Source: Manis javanica | Lineage: Eukaryota > Chordata > Mammalia > Pholidota > Manidae | Direction of reading: 5' to 3' | NCBI RefSeq assembly: GCF_040802235.1 | Contig: NC_133156.1 | Location: forward strand, 26,183,343-26,247,342 | Length of the DNA stretch: 64,000 bases | In this document: positions 12,040 through 24,063 of the stretch, one piece after another | How the letters are laid out: every line of letters begins with the position of its first letter | Numbering within the stretch: position 1 is the first letter of the stretch | Made by a program: the position numbers and the translations under genes | The notes under the pieces: model-generated | The model's database searches: none | The model's input: the letters and a program-made list of their open reading frames with translations, nothing else | What the model was told of the DNA's origin: nothing

Positions 12040-13465
12040 ATGTCCTCACAGCATCACACAGAGGGAAAGTGTCATGCTGTTGTAGATCTAAATGAGAAGA
12101 ACCAAGAGCTGTGATCCCAAGAACACAGTTGTTATGACATTGACCCCAATGATATCAAACTAATTAACATTCATCCAGCACTTAATATGTGCCAGGAACT
12201 TTTACGTTTATTATCTTGTTTCAGTCAAAGGTTAATGTCACTTAAATATTTAAAAGTACAGTATTTAGATATGTTACTGTTGTTCAGAAATATTTAACAA
12301 TAACATTATTTGGAAGTGGATCACATACAATTTTGTTTACACTTCAACCTGGATGAATTCAGAAAATGAATTTATTTTGCCTATAACTGAACTTCTATTT
12401 GTTTATGACCACCATCTGACAGTTAGTAGAAAGTCAACTAAATAATTGATCTAGTTTAAATTCTGTCTCTTGTCTAAATGGTCACTTTAGGTCTTGTCAG
12501 TCTCCCTAAAATGAAATTTGTTTAATCTCTCAAATGACCTCTCCCTGCTTCTCCACCAAGATGCCTTCTGGGTAAGGAAAGTGTGGAGAGAGAGAGGGAG
12601 GTGTGATTCAAAAGCATTCGTGGTGATACTAGAGGTAGAGAGGTGGCCTCCAGCCCACCCGTGACCAGGCATCACACCCCATGCCCACCTGGTTTCTGCT
12701 TGCCCCTCCAGCCTGCACAGCAGATGTGGAAGCTGGCGTGACATTTATCATCCTTTGCTCTCTTGCCTCCACCAGAACACGGACTGGGGGGCCTTGGCAC
12801 CCTGGGCCTCGCCTTGCCTGTTGCTAGCAGCATAGACTTCTCTAAGGTCTGGCTGGATTCCACTCTTCCCACCTGGCAGGTCCGACCTGCCATCTCTCCC
12901 ACAGAGCCAGCTTGCCCCACCCACCAGGACCTACTCTGTCAGGACCCCAAATACACTCTCAGGTGCTGGCAACAGCTTACAGTACATGGGACTAGCAGGT
13001 CCCTCTTGTGCCCTCAGCTGGTGAAGAAGCAAATCTGCCCTCAGTGTTGCCCTAATTTATCTAATGAGTCTCCTGCTGCCTGTGCCCAAGGCAGCAAGAG
13101 GATGAGAAAGTGAGGACCGTTGTCTCTGTGCTCTGTGACCCTACTCCTGTCTCTCTCCTTCTGCTTCCCGTTAGCTCTGAGGCCAGAGGGCTCTTCCACT
13201 GGGCCTTTCTGCTGAGACCTTCCCAGATAAAGCAGGCCGTTGATGTGCTAACCAAAACAGCTAAAGGAGTTCAGGCACCCGCCTCACCAACCCACAGCCT
13301 AGAGCCCAGGGCATGGCCCTTCGGGCCTCACGCCTCCCCGGATGCCTGATCTCCCTCATCCTCCCTCTACCCTAAGGACACCTCCAGCCAACTATGGCAA
13401 AGCCCAGGCAATTGGGAAAACAAAAATAAGAATGATTTTTTAAAATATTACCCCACTGTATATGT
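12040..13465. other. Spacer with a GC-richer block
   Basis: 12,160-12,230 may be a worn MIR ('cacttaatatgtgccaggaac'). From about 12,640 to 13,350 the sequence is GC-richer than its surroundings, with short open frames on both strands, but I see no splice-site-bounded coding pattern, domain or CpG-island density that would make it an exon. Confidence 0.4.
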
Positions 13466-13469
13466 ATAT

Positions 13470-13600
13470 AGTACTTTATGATTTTCAAAATGACTTTTAC
13501 TTTGTAAGGAAGGCAAAATAGGAATTACTATCTGCATTTTACAGAGGAAGACATAGAAGCACGATTGCCATATGATCAGTAAGTGGTCTGGAATATTGTC
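13470..13600 (-). repeat. MIR-like fragment, antisense
   Basis: 'ctgcattttacagaggaaga' is the antisense MIR core. The flanks are worn. Confidence 0.5.
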
Positions 13601-13989
13601 CTCTGTTCATTCCTAGAGCTGTCTTTGTACGATACGCTTATTTTTTCTTTGTTAAGTGGTACTTTTTTAACCAAGGAATGAGTCTCATTAGGCAGGGCCA
13701 AGTACCATGTGGATGATCCTACCACTTTACCAGCTTATTCAAAGCCTATGGCCCTAAAAAGCCCAGGTCAGTTAAAGGTTAATGTCACTGAAATATTTAA
13801 TATTTAAATCATTCTCATTACCTTGCTCCACTTTGAATCCTTTTTAACTGGTAGTCAAGACAGCATGATTGACACATAATTTAATACGGCAATCCCTTGT
13901 ATTGCTTTCTAATTCACCTATCATATGCGTAACTCTTGCCCCTCCTCTGGTCTGTAAACTGTTCTGCAAACTGTTTGAAGGCAGGGATT

Positions 13990-14225
13990 ATGATTCTAAA
14001 GTCTTGTTCTAGTGGTTATGACTGAAGTTAGAGTGCTTAGTTAAAATCCTGGCTCTGATGCTTATGAGCTGTGAGATCCTGGGCATGTTACTTAACCTCC
14101 ATGAGCCTGTGCGTCCACCCTCCCCCTGTAAAATGCAGACAATAATATGCCTAGTCACAGTTTGTGAACATTAAAGAAATGGATATATTTAAAGCATTTA
14201 GAAAATTACTAGATATGCAGTAAGC
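13990..14225 (+). repeat. MIR SINE, sense
   Basis: 'ctgggcatgttacttaacct' and 'tgtaaaatgcagacaataat', then 'agatatgcagtaagca', in sense MIR order. Confidence 0.75.
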
Positions 14226-14559
14226 ATTATATCTGCGGTTCACACTTTTATGTCCCTCAGCACATAAGGCTGAGTATAATGCTGATAACTTGTTTATGTT
14301 TCCAAGCTGAATTATTCCAATTACCTTTTATTTTAGCATTTTATTTTAAATAATAAATTTCTTGGATGCAAAGCTAAATTTATCCACATTTAAATGCTTC
14401 AGACAAATGAGTCTCTGAGACTCTAAGAAACAATTTTACTACAAAAATAATTACTGCCCTCAACACCACATCTCACAAAAAATAACAGTTCTTATCATCT
14501 TCCTGCATATATACACATACATATTACACAAATTAAAGCACTTTTTTTAGTCCATTAAA

Positions 14560-14850
14560 CATCAAGACCCGAAGTCAAAGACCAGGGCTGTCATTTTACA
14601 GTGGCAAAACTAGGATACTGGACATCAAGTGGTAGAACCACATCATTGAAAAAGTTATCACGGGAGGCAGGAATGGAACATCTGTGGCCAGTTAGAAAAC
14701 ACTTTAATGCCCATGACCTCATTCAACCCTCATAGGGATTTCCTGAGCTTCTCAGAAAAGGAATCAGCCTATTTTGCAGGTGAGAACACCACAGCTGTGG
14801 GGCTAAGACATGGCAGAGCCCAGGTCTCCTGATCAAGAGGCCCAGTCCCT
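14560..14850 (-). repeat. MIR SINE, antisense (possibly two overlapping fragments)
   Basis: 'cattttacagtggcaaaact' and, further on, 'cattcaaccctcatagggat' with 'cctattttgcaggtgagaa' indicate antisense MIR sequence, perhaps two copies in tandem. Confidence 0.6.
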
Positions 14851-14929
14851 TTGTCCTGTCATAGCCTCCGATGGCGCTGTGCGGCCATGAGGTGGCGACT
14901 CTGCGGCGTGGTGCCTACGCACAGGTTCT

Positions 14930-15110
14930 GGCCTCATCCTCTGTCCGATCACACCACCTCATGGCCTACTGGCTGCGCCGCCTCAGGGAAGCTGCTGATC
15001 TTTCTGGGCCTCAGTTTTCTCATCCGTAAGATAATACTATGAGACTTTCCTCATAAAGTTGAAAAGAGATTAAACTGTCTACACGCTAGTTGGCACTGTA
15101 ACTAGCAAAC
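14930..15110 (+). repeat. MIR SINE, sense
   Basis: 'ctgggcctcagttttctcat' followed by 'ccgtaagataatactatgag' and 'gagattaaactg'. Confidence 0.65.
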
Positions 15111-17100
15111 ACTGAGGACCCAGCCAATAGTCCTCAGCGTGTCTCCATGTGCAGAGACTTCAGCCAGACTCACGTTCCTGGCCTCTCTTGCCACTCTTCC
15201 CCACACTCCCCAGGGAGAGGAGACTTATCGGAGAGTGCATTTGGAAGGATACTTAGGGGTCTTCTCTCAACCACTCATTAGATTCAACAAATGCCCACTC
15301 TGTGAGGGGAGCCCTGTGCCTGCACAGCCCCACCTGCTCTGAGAATGTCCTTTTCTGGGTGCAGTATTAAGATAACCATTGTTGTCTCATTCCTAAGCCA
15401 AATCCTCCAGCCTAACTTGTATCGGTAATAGATCGGACATTTGACATCCATTTTTCTGATTCTTACAACTACTGCCTAATTGGCTTAGACTTAAGGAAGA
15501 AGGTAGGTACTATCTACTGATCCCCTAAATCCCAGCAAACATTAGCTGCTGCCATGATTACCAGTATTAAATAGAAGCTGTTTTCAAGCAGAAGTGCCAG
15601 AGGTTTCCAGCTTCTTTGCATTCCATCAGATAGCTGGCATGGCTCTAAGGCGTTCGGCTGCTGTGTTGAGCAGCCACCACCAGCCTGCAGCACCAGGAAG
15701 GCAGAGGGGAAACTGGCCGTGGTCTCCACCACCTCCAGCCTCACATTCCAGGAATGTGTTGCAGACAAAGGTGACTTAAGACATTTCCTCAGGGCCTTCT
15801 TTTGTGAGTGGCCCACTGTGACTAGGAATAAAGCCCAGGTAAATCTCTGTCACTTTCTCAGAGCTCTGCTGGGTGAGTTTCACCTTGGGCATCCCGGAAC
15901 TTGATCAGAACAGACGGGAAATTCTAGGAGGGTGACTGGACATCCAGTCTATTTTGGTCCTCCAATTCTTCAGCAGCCCAGTGTCTGAGCTAAGAAAAAT
16001 GTGACTGTGTCAGAGTACAAGTGAGTGCCGGTGGCAAGAGCTTCTACATGTCTATTTCTGGCTGTCCCCTGATGTGTCACTGGAGGAGCCGTGACATCAC
16101 AGCCTCTGCCTTTTTACAAGGGCCTGACACTGCAAGTGACACAGAGAGAAAGTTAACTGTGGCTGCCAGCCTGACTCAATACACACAGACAGGGAGTCAC
16201 AAAACGTGACTTGTGCCCAAGTTGCATAGGGCCATGAAGACTGTCAGGACTAGAAATGACCTTCATTGTCCTCTAGTAAAAGCCCCATCTAAAGCCTGAG
16301 GCCCTGCTGCCATATTCCTGACAAGTGGGCCCCCAGGTTCTGCTTGCCTGTCTCCAAGGACATTCAAGTCATTATCTTCCAAGGTACCTGTATCAGGATG
16401 ATTTGAGCTGCAAGTAACAGCTTATTTAAGCAATATGAACTCTTAATATCTCACTTAACAATAAGTCTGAAGGGAAGCAGAACCAGTCGGTCAGTGGCTC
16501 AAGAGAGTCACCTGGGGCCAAGGCTCTCTCAGTCTTGCAGGAAATCAGTGATGGTTTTCTTCATTGGTTCAATTCTCTTTTCCTCATTTATACAATCAAA
16601 GCAAGAAGAGAAGTGGTGCACCCCAGAGGCTTTGTCCACAGGTGTCTCTCTCTGTTAATCAAGGTGAAAAACCTCCCCCAGATCCCAGAAGACTTCCCTA
16701 GTATCTTATTAGTCAGAACAGTATCTACATGCCCATCCCTAAACCAAATGTTGGCAGAGGGGAATAGGATTGCCACAACTGACCTTGATCAATTGTGAAT
16801 CATGCCTTGGAGCTGGACCCACTGCCCTGCAAACAAAGAATAGTTTTATAAGCAAAGAAAAAGGGAAGACAGCCATTAGGTATAGGCAACCAACAGTATC
16901 TGCTACGGCAGCCCAAACCTTTGTTCAATTATTTCAGCATTCTTTATAATACTGAATTGGGAACAATATGTCTTCCCAAACACTGATTCTAGGTCTACTC
17001 TGATGCTTCATAAAGAATAAACACATGTTTCGATGTAGTAACTTAAAACATATCTAAACACTGATTGTTCTAGAAATCTCCAGTTTTCTGAAATCTTCAC
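15111..17100. other. Unannotated spacer
   Basis: No gene was recognised. The stretch around 16,390-16,560 ('gagctgcaagtaacagctta') resembles an old interspersed repeat I cannot classify. Open frames on both strands carry no recognisable domain. Confidence 0.4.
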
Positions 17101-17104
17101 GGAG

Positions 17105-17330
17105 AGGCAGCATAGTACAGAGTTCTGGAGTCAGACTGCCTGAGTTCAACTCCCAGCTCTGCTACTTAATAGCAGAGTGAGCCTGGAAAAATTACTTAAA
17201 CTTCTTTGTACCAGCTTTCTCATCTGGACAATGAATGTAATAACAGTGCATACCTCACAGGGTAGCTGCAAAGATTAAATAATTGATATACTTAGAACAG
17301 TACCTAGCACATAGCTGGTACATTTAAGCG
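17105..17330 (+). repeat. MIR SINE, sense, nearly complete
   Basis: 'gagtcagactgcctgagttc', 'ctgctacttaatagc', 'catctggacaatgaatgtaa' and 'acctcacagggtagctgc' form one of the best preserved MIRs in the window. Confidence 0.85.
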
Positions 17331-17782
17331 TCTTTTATTTTATGATCAGTTTTAAATTTTTGGTTGCTTTTTCCTGTCAATATTCTATTTATCTGCACCT
17401 CTATCAAAAAGTAGAAAAACTGTCTTAAATCTGGATTTCTCAGTATACAACACTACATTCTATTCATGACTGCCTCAGGAAGTTAAATAACAATAATGAT
17501 CTTTCATTCACTATTGCTAAATCATGTCTTCAACATGTATCTGTGATACTTTTGAACCTGGATGAAAGCTAATTCTATCTCATTTCATAGAAACATAGCA
17601 AGACTGAAAGTATGCCTATGACCCCAGGAAGAGGAAATTGAGAGTATGAAAACCTTAATCTAGATTGCTCTCCCATCCCTAGGCCCACCTTCTTCACTCT
17701 CTCCACTTCTACTATGGGGATTTTACTCACTGCTGAGCAGGGTCTCTTAGCTCCCTGTCAATTCTGTGTACGAGGGCAGTGT

Positions 17783-18184
17783 TATGGGCTAAATTAGTCC
17801 CTCAAAGTTCACATGTTGAAATTCTAATCCCTAGTGGGTCAGAATGTAACTGTATTTGGGGATAAAGTCTTTAAAGAGGTGATTAAGTTAAAATGAGGCT
17901 GTTAGGGTGGACCCTAATCCAATATGACTGGTATCCTTTTAACCACAGAAAATCTGGACATACACAGAGATACCAAGGATATGTACACAGAGAAGAGAAC
18001 ATGTAAGGACACAGAGAGAAGGCAGCCACCTGCAAGCCAAAGAGAAAGGCCTTAGAATGAAGTCAACTCTGCTGGCACCTTGATCTTGGACTTCCAGTCA
18101 CCAGAACTGTGAGAAATAAATTTCTGTTGTTCAAGCCACCCAGTCTGTGGCATTTTGTTATGGAGCTCTAGCAAACTGACACAG
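17783..18184 (+). mobile_element. MLT1-type (MaLR) solo LTR
   Basis: Begins 'tgttatgggctaaat', has 'cctaatccaatatgactggt', 'ttgatcttggacttcc', the poly(A) signal in 'gaaataaatttctgttg', and ends 'gcaaactgacaca'. The order and length of about 400 bp match the MLT1A/B type from memory. Confidence 0.8.
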
Positions 18185-18585
18185 GCAGCCTGAGCTGGTT
18201 TCTGTTGCTTGTTATCAAGAACCCTATCATTACATCTTGTTACCAAGATGTACCACTACTGCATCTGCCCCCATGTCCACCGGCACTACCAGCACCTTCC
18301 TCACCTCTGTTTGTCTGTCTCTTCTTTAATCATCTAGGGCAATGTCAATAGCCATTTGTCTGCTTTACCAGTTAGGGTGCCCTCATGGCCCACACCAGTG
18401 CAAAAGTGGCCTTCAGATAATCTACAACAGAATTATTAGGGGAAGGGGCTTAAACTGTGTATTCCTGGGCTCTGCCACAGACCAAATGAAAGAGAATGTA
18501 TTAGCAAGCTTCACAGGAAATTTTTATCTACCTTTCCAAATGCCTATTACTAACAATTTGTTGCATTCATAGCTGGCTTTGGTAG
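18185..18585. other. Unannotated spacer
   Basis: Nothing recognised. Confidence 0.4.
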
Positions 18586-18589
18586 TCAC

Positions 18590-18700
18590 AAATTATAATA
18601 ATGAGAGAGGAACTTGCTGTGGGGACTTGGAAAAGTCATTTTCTTCTCTGGATCTCAGTTTTCTATTCAATATAGCAAGGAAAGTGAAGCCTAAGTTCCC
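18590..18700 (+). repeat. MIR fragment, sense
   Basis: 'gtcattttcttctctggatc' and 'tcagttttctattcaatat' resemble a worn MIR core. Confidence 0.5.
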
Positions 18701-19734
18701 TTCTCAGTTGGTTACTTCTCCAACTGGAAGCAGGTATAGGTCAGAAATAGGACATCTCGTCAACCTAACATTCATCAACTTTCAAATCCCAATGCCTAAA
18801 TTAAGGCAGTACTCTCTGACATAAGGATGAGTTCTACCGCAGAGCTAAGAGAGGCAAGAATCAAAACGAGAGAAAACTATTGATTAGCTGATGATCCAGT
18901 CAAAATGAAAAGAAAAAATTTGAGTAATGGTCAGACAGCCCTCATGAGCTATGTGAAAACCTCAAATGCGCGACACTCCAGGAGGCCACACAGGCTGAGC
19001 AATGCAGAGGATGATCCTCCTGGCCCCAGCCTAGTGATCTAGGAGGGACCAGATAGGAGAACAGTCACTGGGCCATGTGGCTGCCTGCGGTCACCAACAT
19101 CCTGGGATGACGGCAGAAGGAGGAGGAGAGACCTGACCGTATGTCCTCAAACAGATTCAGCTGACTCAAGCCCCTGGGCAAGCACTGGCTCCAACACCCA
19201 AACAGTCCCAGTGGCTGAGTATAACTGCTCTGAGCATCAGTCCTCGCTGCCCTTCATGCAGAACACTGGTCCTGGGCCTGTCTCACTGGGTGGGAGGGAG
19301 TGGGGTGAAGAGGGCAGTAAGCAACTGAAGTTAGACTTAGACGATAGGCAAGGGTGGAGATGGAGAATTTGGAAGTGTAGGAAAAAGTCCTCGGGAACAA
19401 GCAGCTTCAGGGGCTCAGTCAGCTGTGCTATCAGACCCTGCCACCACCATTAGACCAATCGTTGATCTTGCCCCATTCCTGAATACATTACATAATTTTA
19501 AATCACTTTGTATTTGTCATCCAAAAAGCAAGGGGACCTTTTGCCTTTGCACACAAAATGAATGAAAAATGCATTCATGCCATCATTAAATATAAAACAT
19601 GTCACAAGATATAAAATATGGAGGGACAGCTGGCTCCAAGGGAGAACTAAGGCTCTGGAATCTTAAAGCTCAGGTTCTATTCCCAGATTGTATATTAATT
19701 TATCATTAATATATTCATATATTCATTCTGTCAA
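18701..19734. other. Unannotated spacer
   Basis: No element or exon recognised. AT-rich at the right end. Confidence 0.4.
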
Positions 19735-19990
19735 CAAACATTTATTAAGAACTCTGTGTGCTAGGCATCATGCTCAACACTGAGGTAGTACAGTGAACAA
19801 AACCAACCTAGTTCCTCCCCCAAGGAGAACCCACCCGGTCTGGTAGAGGAGCCAGGCAATAAACAAAAGGTGAATAAATACTTCAGTAGTTTCAATTTTT
19901 ATAAGTGCTATGGAGCAGACATACAGGTTGCTATGAAAATGTTGGGCAGTTGTACCTGTTCTGTGCAGTCAGGCAAGGCTTCCCTGAGGT
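19735..19990 (-). repeat. L2 fragment, antisense
   Basis: 'tgtgtgctaggcatcatgct' and 'tacagtgaacaaaaccaac' are the antisense 3' end of L2. It continues through 'caataaacaaaagg'. Confidence 0.65.
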
Positions 19991-20575
19991 CTGAATCGGC
20001 TCTGCCACTGCATCACATGTACGACCATTCTCCCGGGCAAGGCCCCTCAGGCTTCCTGGGCCTCCGTTCGCCTGTCTGTAAAATGGTAAGGCTGTGCTCA
20101 TGCACTGGAATGTGTCTTCATTGCACCATGATTCCCGTATGTTTACCACACTGTGATTTCTGTACCTGTGAGTACATATTCGTGTATATGATATGTGTAT
20201 ATGATACACAGTCCATTATAAAATGGATTTAGGAAAACTGGCACAGAAACCAGGGTGACCTTTCTCAGCAGAGACCACTGAGGAGATAGCTCTCCCCAGA
20301 AAACAGTTCCTCTCCCTGGAACCTGGTCAAATGGATCTCTCCAGCCCCCATCAGGACCATCTCTGGGTTGGCGGCTTACAAATTTTCTTCCCCTAGCCAA
20401 AAGCATATTCCACTAGCATGCAGGCAGGAATGACAGAATGGGGTCAGGATGTGGAGAAGAGCGATGTGGTCTTTTTCATCTCAGGCACTGCAGGGGAGGA
20501 GGTGCCAAAGAGCTAACGGTGGTAACTCTGTGGGATGAGGCAAACGGGGAGGCCTGTGTGAATGAGTAATTTGAG
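19991..20575. other. Unannotated spacer
   Basis: Part near 20,030-20,100 ('gggcctccgttcgcctgtct') may be a very worn MIR. Nothing else was recognised. Confidence 0.4.
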
Positions 20576-20579
20576 GTTC

Positions 20580-20770
20580 ATCAGGAGTAGAGGGTTCAGT
20601 GTCTGGAAACAGGGACTGCATCAGGAAACTTGAGATCTAGCGTTGCAGTGAAATTTCTATCTAATTTTAGTCAAGTCATGGGACTTTCCTGGGCCTTGGG
20701 TACCTCCAAAGTAACTAACCACTTCCTCTAGCTAGCTTGGTGATATTAACATGAGGATACAAGTTATGTG
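20580..20770 (+). repeat. MIR-like fragment, sense
   Basis: 'tcaagtcatgggactttcct' and the following 'gggccttgggtacctcc' resemble the MIR core. Diverged. Confidence 0.45.
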
Positions 20771-21254
20771 ATAAATGTGTTAAAGATACAAAGAATTATC
20801 TGTTTCTCATTAGCAAGGATACAGCTAAAATTTTGGCTAAGTGGGCCACCTGCAGTAAAGAACCATGTAAGAGGGATACACCATTGTCTTTCAGGACAGC
20901 TCTGAAAATGTACACTGAAGTGCTTTGTAAACTGTAAAGTACCATATACAGTAAGGTATTACTACAATTATAATTATTATTTTAAATGTCATTATGATGA
21001 TTATGATTATAATAATCACAATATGTTAAACATTCTTAACTGGGTGGCCAGGTGCCTAGATGAGTAGTCATAGGGATGGACGATCAGGCATTTCAGAAGT
21101 CACATAGAAGCACATGTGTCACCATCTAATAGAGATTCCAAGCAGTTCTTCTCTCATTCTCTTCTTAGGGAAAAATATAAGAAACTAGCTCTCTATAAAC
21201 CCATACTACATAAGAGTTGGACTGTGAAAATGTTACATGAAGTGTCAATAATTT

Positions 21255-21400
21255 AAGTGAATGATGCAAGGCATTTTGACAAATATTAAGTCATGTGGTG
21301 CTCACAAGATAAGTCAGTTAAGAAAGATGTTATTATCCCTTTTGGCTTATATGGAGAATGCATCAACAAAGGTTAAGGGCTTGACTCCGATCCTCAGGTT
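21255..21400 (-). repeat. MIR fragment, antisense
   Basis: 'gatgttattatcccttttgg' and 'aaaggttaagggcttgactc' resemble antisense MIR. Confidence 0.5.
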
Positions 21401-21459
21401 TTAGAAAAAGAAGGAGAAAAGAACAGGTGTTTTTCTTTCAAAACCAGAGTTCCCACATA

Positions 21460-22420
21460 GACGACTTGTGGAATGGGAGAATATACTTGCAAATCATACC
21501 TCTAACAAGGAGTAAATCTCTAAAATGTAAAAGGAACTTCTACAAACTGAACAGTGTGAAAATAAACATAATCTTAGAAAATGGGGAAAGGATTTAAATA
21601 GACATTTCACCAAAGATGTACAAATGACCAACAGGCACATGAAAAGATGCTCCACATCACTAATCACCAAGGAAACACAAGGCAAAGCCACCCTGAGCTA
21701 TCACCTCATACACGTCTAGATGGCCATTATAAAAATAAATAAACAAACAAATAACCAGTGTTGGGGAGGATATGGTGAAAAGGGAATCCTTGAGCACAAC
21801 TGGTAGGAACGTAAAATGGTGAGGATATGGAAAACAGTATGGAGATGCCTCAAAAAATTAAAAACTGATCTACCATAAAATCCAACAATCCCACCCTTGA
21901 GTATTTATCCAAAATAACTGAAAACAGACCTTGAGGTATTTGCACTACCATGTTTACTGCAGCATTACCACATCCAAAAGCTAGGAGCAGCCCAAATGCC
22001 CATCAACAGATCGGTGGATGGAGAAAAAGCGGTGTATATATACGACAGAATGCTATTCAACCAGAAAAAAGACACCCTTTCATGTGCTACAACATGGATG
22101 AGCCTTGAGGACATTGTGCTAAGTGAAATAAGCCAGTCACAGAAAGGCAAATACTGCATGATTCCACTTATATATATGAGGTATGTGAAGTAGTCTAACT
22201 CATTGAAGCAGAAAGTAGGATACTCATTGCCAGGGGCTGGGAGGAGGGGGAAATGGAGAATTGCTCTTCAATGGATACAAACTTTCAGTCATGCAAGATG
22301 GAAAAGTTCCAGAAATCTGCTGCCAACATTGTGCTTGTAGTTAGCAATACTGTACTGTTCAGTCTCCAATGTGCTAAGAGGGTATATCTCAGTTCTATGT
22401 TTTTATAATCATAATAACAA
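21460..22420 (+). mobile_element. Old L1 3' end (ORF2 C-terminus and 3' UTR), sense
   Basis: The sequence reads in order through L1 ORF2 C-terminal phrases: 'acatttcaccaaagatgtac', 'cacatgaaaagatgctccac', 'gcccaaatgcccatcaacag' and 'tgctaagtgaaataagccag'. The 3' UTR follows around 'gccaggggctgggaggaggg'. A plus-strand peptide at 21,996-22,193 keeps L1 words (SCATTWMSLEDIVLSEISQ). The copy is 5'-truncated and has stops and shifts. It is older than L1-A and L1-B. Confidence 0.9.
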
Positions 22421-22559
22421 TAAGCAAAGCTCTCTCCACTGCTATTCTAATTGTTAAGATTAATTACCCAGTTTGTCATGTCTTATGTTCTAGTACAACA
22501 CCTATCTTAGCAAATAACAAAAGCTAAACTATCCTTCTAAGCGGGCTAGAGCCATGTAT

Positions 22560-22745
22560 TGAGACTGCTATGCTTTCAGAAGTAAAATCATAAAATACCA
22601 GCACTAGAAAAACAGGAATAGGCTAACTAACCTGCCATTTTATGAATGAGAGACCTGGAACCAAAGCAGGCAAAAGACTTGAATGAGGTCATATGACAAA
22701 TCAATGAGTTAAATAATAACAGAGCTTCCATTTCTAGACCAATAC
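22560..22745 (-). repeat. MIR-like fragment, antisense
   Basis: 'ctgccattttatgaatgagag' and 'gaatgaggtcatatgacaaa' resemble antisense MIR. Confidence 0.45.
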
Positions 22746-22784
22746 TTTGCCTAGAGAAGTTGTTTAGAACACAGTTATCTTTCA

Positions 22785-22935
22785 AAATCACTTAGGAACA
22801 TAAAATGCAAATGCCTGGGTCTCTGCAGAGTTACTGAATCCAGAATCTCTGGAGGTAGGACCAAGAACTTATATTTCAAAAAGCTTCCCTGGTGATTTTA
22901 ATGCAGCCAGTCTTCCAACTGGTGTTCACTATTTT
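22785..22935. repeat. MER5A-type DNA transposon remnant
   Basis: The order 'tgcaaatgcctgggtctc', 'gaatctctggaggtaggac' and 'aaagcttccctggtgatttt' follows the short hAT-Charlie element MER5A. Confidence 0.65.
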
Positions 22936-22939
22936 GGTT

Positions 22940-24063
22940 AACTGAACCTTTGGTCTCTATGTACATAGTCTACCCAATGGAAAATAAATGGCAGATGAGT
23001 CCAGCTGATGTTCCATGTATATCAATTGATATGGCCCACCTGAAAGAATAGGGAAAGATTATCTCACATGAATAGCATTCCTTTTCTTTTTTCTTTTTAA
23101 ATAATGGGATAGTCATAGAGTTCATCAGCAGCTGAATATTCATTCTCCATGAAAAAACTCAATGATTTTTTACTGAGGATTTTCTCTATCAGTACAGCCC
23201 AAAAATGATGTTTCCCAAGTGAAGCTGCAATCGTCATGCTTTTTGGGATAGAAGATTAATGATTTTCACTCCCATGTGTGTCTCTTTGAATTAGGATCAC
23301 GAGTGGATGGCTGGCAAGGTAACAAAGCCCTCCAAAGGGTTTGCCCTTCCTGCTGCAGTGAAAAGGTGAGGCCCAGACCCAGTGGCACAGAGTTTGTTTC
23401 TGCTAATGCCATGAGAGGACAAGGAGAGGGAATACCAAAGCCTGTCAGGTGAAAGTCATCAGCAAGAATTTACTAAGAAGAAAAATTTCCATCTGTTTAA
23501 TCTTTGCTCTGTATCACATTTTAAATCCATCTCTCCCTTGAGGCCCCATCGTGTTGCCTTCACTGTCTTTCATGTGTAGGGAACTGGCCTAGCCAGCAGG
23601 GACCAGTAGTGACCTAGCTGCAATTCAAGCATCGGTCTCTGTGACCACAAAGCTTAGGTTTCACATGCCCTGGTGTGCCCAGGAGGGAAATGCCTGCTTT
23701 TCAGGCACCGCCTCTATCCCCAGGGAGCTAAGAGTTCAGTGGGCAGACATGAACACAGAACAGGCATCCTGTTTGAAAGTTTGCTAAAATATAAACAATA
23801 TATATTTTACCACCTATGTAATATTAGTCAAGTCACTGCCTTCCCTGACTCTTTCCTTATCATTTTCATGGAAGTGTTGCAAAAGTTAGCGTAGTTATTG
23901 TGAATCCAGGCTCTGGCATCTAATAGCTGATTTGAAGCGTGGCTCTTTTACCACTAACTGTAGATCTAAATCCTTCTTGCTTTCTTTAGGGCCAGATGTG
24001 TTTCCAAATAAGGGATTGGTTTGTGTTGGGGGCAGGGTGGAGTGAGGGGTTGGGGGAGAAGGG
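22940..24063. other. Unannotated spacer
   Basis: No element or exon recognised. The right end contains a G/A-rich stretch (24,020-24,080) that holds the left TSD of the retroposon at 24,081. Confidence 0.4.

Noticed and set aside
12763..13349. Possible exon in a GC-richer block
   Set aside because: Frames overlap on both strands, with no splice-site-bounded pattern, no domain and no conserved composition.
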